NCBI GenBank assembly: GCA_937989585.1
Contig: CALKRW010000065.1
Coordinates: forward strand, 1-64,000
Origin: an uncultured Porphyromonadaceae bacterium
Lineage (GTDB): Bacteria; Bacteroidota; Bacteroidia; Bacteroidales; Muribaculaceae
Direction of reading: 5' to 3'
Length of the DNA: 64,000 nucleotides
The notes under the pieces are model-generated. The model saw nothing but the letters and a program-made list of their open reading frames with translations. It did not search any database and was not told the DNA's origin. This document shows, piece after piece, positions 61,136-64,000 of this stretch; position 1 is the first letter of the stretch; each line of letters opens with the position of its first letter. Both the position numbers and the translations under genes were made by a program.

Positions 61136-61882
61136 TTACATATTCATGCCGCCGTCGACCTGGATAACCTGGCCTGTGACGTATGAGGACATGTCGCTTG
61201 CGAGGAAAGTTGCGACATTCGCGATGTCTTCAACCTGACCGCCGCGACGCAGAGGAATTTTTGCCACCCATTCCTTGCGGACGTCATCGGGCAGTGCTGC
61301 TGTCATGGCTGTCTCGATGAAACCGGGTGCAATGGCGTTGGCGCGGATGTTGCGCGAACCGACTTCCTGTGCAATTGATTTTGCGAGGGCGATGAGACCT
61401 GCTTTGGAGGCTGCGTAGTTTGCCTGGCCTGCGTTGCCGTGAACGCCGACAACAGATGCCATGTTGATGATCGAGCCGTGGCGCTGCCGCATCATTACGG
61501 GAAGTACGGCATGGATGAAGTTGAAGGCCGACTTGAGGTTCACGGCGATAACGGCATCCCATTGCTGCTCGGTCATGCGGAGCATGAGGCCGTCTTTGGT
61601 AATACCGGCGTTGTTGACGAGAATGTCAATCTGGCCGAAGTCATCCATGACTTGTTTTACAACTTCTTCAGTCTGGGCGAAGTCGGCGGCGTTCGATGCG
61701 TAGCCTTTTGCCTTTATGCCGAGTGCGGCGATTTCTTCTTCGGTCTTTTTGCCGTTCTCGTCGATTACGAGGTCGGTGAATGCGATATTGGCGCCTTCGC
61801 TGGCGAATTTAAGAGCAAGGGCTTTGCCGATGCCGCGTGCAGCACCTGTGATGAGGGCTGTCTTTCCTTCAAGTAGTTTCAT
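61136..61882 (-). CDS. fabG: 3-oxoacyl-ACP reductase (FabG-type SDR)
   Basis: 248 residues from the ATG at 61882 (MKLLEGKTALITG). SDR features: TGAARGIGK (12-20) for NADP binding, NNAGITKDGLMLRM, catalytic Ser in SIINMASVVG and YAASKAG with the catalytic Tyr and Lys, and a C-terminal YVTGQVIQVDGGMNM. The high identity to the FabG pattern supports the beta-ketoacyl-ACP reductase of fatty-acid synthesis. The frame to 61924 overlaps the promoter and is rejected. Confidence 0.92.
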   Translation of the reverse strand: MKLLEGKTALITGAARGIGKALALKFASEGANIAFTDLVIDENGKKTEEEIAALGIKAKGYASNAADFAQTEEVVKQVMDDFGQIDILVNNAGITKDGLMLRMTEQQWDAVIAVNLKSAFNFIHAVLPVMMRQRHGSIINMASVVGVHGNAGQANYAASKAGLIALAKSIAQEVGSRNIRANAIAPGFIETAMTAALPDDVRKEWVAKIPLRRGGQVEDIANVATFLASDMSSYVTGQVIQVDGGMNM

Positions 61883-61921
61883 TTCTGGAATATAATGTTT
61901 TGAAGTTTCTTTTACAGACTG

Positions 61922-61929
61922 CAAAGGTA
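61922..61929 (-). promoter_or_regulatory. -7 promoter element of fabG
   Basis: Minus-strand TACCTTTG, 39 bases before the fabG ATG. It rules out the ATG at 61924 as a start. A TTG about 23 bases upstream is too far for an ideal -33 box. Confidence 0.55.
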
Positions 61930-62012
61930 CAAATTTTTGGGATGATTTTGGTCAAGAGTCTTCTTTTTTTGTCCTAAATGGCAGGTTTGGATTTCATTTA
62001 TGAAAAAATGAG

Positions 62013-62020
62013 TAATTTTG
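62013..62020 (+). promoter_or_regulatory. -7 promoter element of the Omp85-type gene
   Basis: TAATTTTG fits TAnnTTTG and is followed by only five bases (CAGTC) before the ATG at 62026. This implies a leaderless or nearly leaderless transcript and supports this start over 61978. The -33 box is not ideal. Confidence 0.5.
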
Positions 62021-62025
62021 CAGTC

Positions 62026-63207
62026 ATGTTGACGAGGCTTTATCGCTTAATATTATTGTTTTGCCTGCTGTGTGGAACTTCCGGATTCTGTGCCGTATCA
62101 CCTGACGCTGATGTCAGTGTGGATTCTGTGGCACCAAAATCAAGGACATGGGGCTTCCTTCAGCCTGTGGTCGATTATTTCAGCAAGGCCAACCAGGTTG
62201 ATCCGAACAAGGCCTTTGACATAAGTTTTATTGGTGGTCCCCATTACTCTTCCGAGGAGGGTTTCGGTATCGGTGTTGCGGGTTCCGGATTGTACAAGGC
62301 CGGTAACAACTGGCGGACCGACACGATTACGCCATATTCTAACGTAACCTTGAAACTTGATGCTACAACAGGACAGATGTTCAAAATCGGTGTCGAAGGC
62401 ATTCATATATTCCCAGGTGATCACTCCCGGCTGGAATATGACGTTTTTATTTATACTTTTGCCGACAAATATTGGGGCATAGGCTATAATGAGAACCGGC
62501 ATGACTATAATGAGACAAAATACAAGCGATTGCAGTCGCAATCAAGGCTTGGTTATCTCGTCAAACTACATGACGGCGTTTTTATTGGGCCCTCCGCTAT
62601 GTTCAGTTATATCCATGCGCGTGATGTCCGCGAGGAATCCCTCCTTTTTGATCAACCTCGTAAGACTTTTACTACCGGACTGGGATTTACATTCATGATT
62701 GACACCCGCGACATAATCACAGGTCCGACTCGTGGCTTGTATGTGCGTGTTGACCAGCAGTTCAATCCGAGATTCCTGACAAACAAATATTGCTTCTCCA
62801 TGACGGAGTTCCTTGCCGCGGTTTATGTCCCAGTCTGGAAGGGTGGCCTGATATGTCCTATGGTACATGGCCGTTTCACCTATGGAAATACCCCCTGGGG
62901 ATTGCTTTCGACATTTGGCGACGGTCGTTCCATGCGTGGATATTACGAAGGCCGTTATCGCGACAAATGCGAAGCGGATGTTCAGGTCGAACTTCGTCAG
63001 CATGTATGGCGGCGTAATGGTGTTGTCGTCTGGGTCGGCGCCGGCGAGGTTTTTCCCGACATGCAGCGCCTGACTATGCGTAAAGTCCTCCCCAATGCCG
63101 GTATCGGTTATCGTTGGGAATTCAAGAAGGGCGTAAACGTGCGTCTCGATGTCGGTTTCGGCCGCAGCGAGAAAGGTATTAATTTCTCACTCAACGAGGC
63201 CTTCTGA
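62026..63207 (+). CDS. Omp85/BamA-type outer-membrane barrel without POTRA domains
   Basis: 393 residues from the ATG at 62026, which opens a signal peptide (MLTRLYRLILLFCLLCGTSGFCA); the upstream part of the frame overlaps the promoter. After a short linker the protein is all barrel: DISFIGGPHYSSEEGFGIGV, DTRDIITGPTRGLYVRVD, and the lid-lock-type motif SMRGYYEGRYRDK corresponding to V/IRGF/Y in Omp85. There is no POTRA region. Such short members are common in Bacteroidetes and their function is unknown. The next gene starts 19 bases on and concerns lipid A or envelope modification. Confidence 0.8.
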   Translation: MLTRLYRLILLFCLLCGTSGFCAVSPDADVSVDSVAPKSRTWGFLQPVVDYFSKANQVDPNKAFDISFIGGPHYSSEEGFGIGVAGSGLYKAGNNWRTDTITPYSNVTLKLDATTGQMFKIGVEGIHIFPGDHSRLEYDVFIYTFADKYWGIGYNENRHDYNETKYKRLQSQSRLGYLVKLHDGVFIGPSAMFSYIHARDVREESLLFDQPRKTFTTGLGFTFMIDTRDIITGPTRGLYVRVDQQFNPRFLTNKYCFSMTEFLAAVYVPVWKGGLICPMVHGRFTYGNTPWGLLSTFGDGRSMRGYYEGRYRDKCEADVQVELRQHVWRRNGVVVWVGAGEVFPDMQRLTMRKVLPNAGIGYRWEFKKGVNVRLDVGFGRSEKGINFSLNEAF

Positions 63208-63226
63208 AATTTAGAAATCTTTTAAA

Positions 63227-64000
63227 ATGCTTTCATATCCAAGATTCAAATCTTCTTTGTTGAAACTTCGTTCTCTCCTTCTGCAACCCGACCTCTGGCT
63301 TTGGCTGTGTCCGGTGCTTCTCCTTGTCCCCAATATAGGTCTGACCATAACCGAGTCATATTCCGGCCTGTCCAAGACCGCGAACCTTTTGTTGCCGTTC
63401 GGACTATATCTTCTTGCCTGCTCGGCTTCACGTAAAATTGGTCGCACCATTCTGTGGTTGATTCCACTGATGATTCTGTGTGCATTCCAGATTGTTCTGT
63501 TATTTCTATATGGAGAGAGTATCATTGCCATAGATATGTTCATGAATGTCATGACGACCAATGTGGGCGAGGCAACGGAACTGCTATCCAATCTCATACC
63601 TGCGATACTCACGGTCTGTGCTATTTATATGCCTCTGATTTCGGTCGGTATATACTTCGTTTACCGCAGGCGTTCGCCAGGAAATGTTTTCCGGCATGCG
63701 ACCCTTCGGGCTGGAGCATGGATAACATGTTTTGGAATTTTAGTGATGCTTGCGTCCATGTTCGTGACGCGACATTCTCATGTTGGCCGGGAAACATTTC
63801 CGTACAATGTCTGCAATAATCTTGTGACGGCTATATCGCGCAATGCCGAATCTCTCTATTATGACGAGAGTTCGTGTGATTTCTCCTATCAGCCGACTGC
63901 CACGCATCCTGACAGTATACCGGAAGTTTATGTCTTTGTCATAGGCGAGACATCGCGTGCTGCCAACTGGCAGTTGATGGGCTACAGCCGTGATACTAAC
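63227..64000 (+). CDS. Phosphoethanolamine transferase-like membrane protein (partial, 3' end missing)
   Basis: 258 codons from the ATG at 63227 to the window edge. Five hydrophobic segments (for example WLWLCPVLLLVPNIGL, LIPAILTVCAIYMPLISVGIY, AWITCFGILVMLASMFV) precede the start of a sulfatase-fold domain with VYVFVIGETSRAANWQLMGY, where Thr242 in GETSRA is the catalytic-type residue of EptA/OpgE-family enzymes. Such enzymes transfer phosphoethanolamine to lipid A or glycans in the periplasm. Probably co-transcribed with the barrel gene before it. Confidence 0.85.
   Translation, partial: MLSYPRFKSSLLKLRSLLLQPDLWLWLCPVLLLVPNIGLTITESYSGLSKTANLLLPFGLYLLACSASRKIGRTILWLIPLMILCAFQIVLLFLYGESIIAIDMFMNVMTTNVGEATELLSNLIPAILTVCAIYMPLISVGIYFVYRRRSPGNVFRHATLRAGAWITCFGILVMLASMFVTRHSHVGRETFPYNVCNNLVTAISRNAESLYYDESSCDFSYQPTATHPDSIPEVYVFVIGETSRAANWQLMGYSRDTN

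Overview
The window looks like chromosomal DNA of a Bacteroidales bacterium, most likely a gut Muribaculaceae member (family-level placement is inference). The signs are fimbrillin and DUF5119 lipoproteins, SprA of the type IX secretion system, OMP beta-barrel and DcaP-like porins, short Crp/Fnr regulators, and promoters of the Bacteroidetes form (TTTG, about 19 bases, TAnnTTTG) in front of many genes. No rRNA, tRNA, CRISPR array or intact insertion sequence was found.

Layout. 1-5.0 kb: a RhuM-Fic/Doc fusion, a three-gene fimbrial operon on the minus strand and a small membrane protein. 5.2-14.4 kb: an accessory stretch with a truncated KilA-N gene, a lipoprotein made of a SecD-like domain, a TlpA-like thioredoxin, an outer-membrane barrel with its adjacent Crp/Fnr regulator, a YhcH-family protein, the decayed remains of a heavy-metal P-type ATPase and an orphan DUF1016 nuclease. 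Two homologous ~80-bp arrays of three phased repeats lie here. 14.5-23.5 kb: carbohydrate genes: a rhamnosidase fused to a BNR (sialidase-like) propeller, and a minus-strand pair made of an alpha-amylase and a large multi-module binding protein. 23.5-27 kb: a drug/metabolite transporter and a patatin-barrel protein.

27.0-43.4 kb is the most coherent block: eleven closely spaced minus-strand genes that read as a peptidoglycan / N-acetylmuramic acid salvage operon. It holds an amidase, a glycosyltransferase, a DUF4922 phosphorylase-like enzyme, a SpoIID/LytB protein, an AmpG-like permease, a NamZ-like exo-muramidase, a large FAD/Fe-S dehydrogenase, a DUF5009 membrane protein, a BadF-type sugar kinase, the MurQ etherase and an SGNH esterase. 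Amidase plus SpoIID would denude and cut glycan, NamZ would release MurNAc, the permease would import it, and kinase plus MurQ would give GlcNAc-6-P and D-lactate. The FAD/Fe-S enzyme is a good candidate for oxidising that D-lactate.

43.6-64 kb is mostly housekeeping and envelope: a PepSY-like lipoprotein; pheS-nth-TRIC-gtrA; prmC-recX; manA, an ATP-grasp protein and sprA on the plus strand; a DcaP-like porin; fabG; an Omp85-type barrel without POTRA domains; and the 5' part of a phosphoethanolamine-transferase-like gene that runs off the end. SprA matters for the earlier genes, because the amylase and its neighbour both end in a tail resembling the type IX sorting signal.
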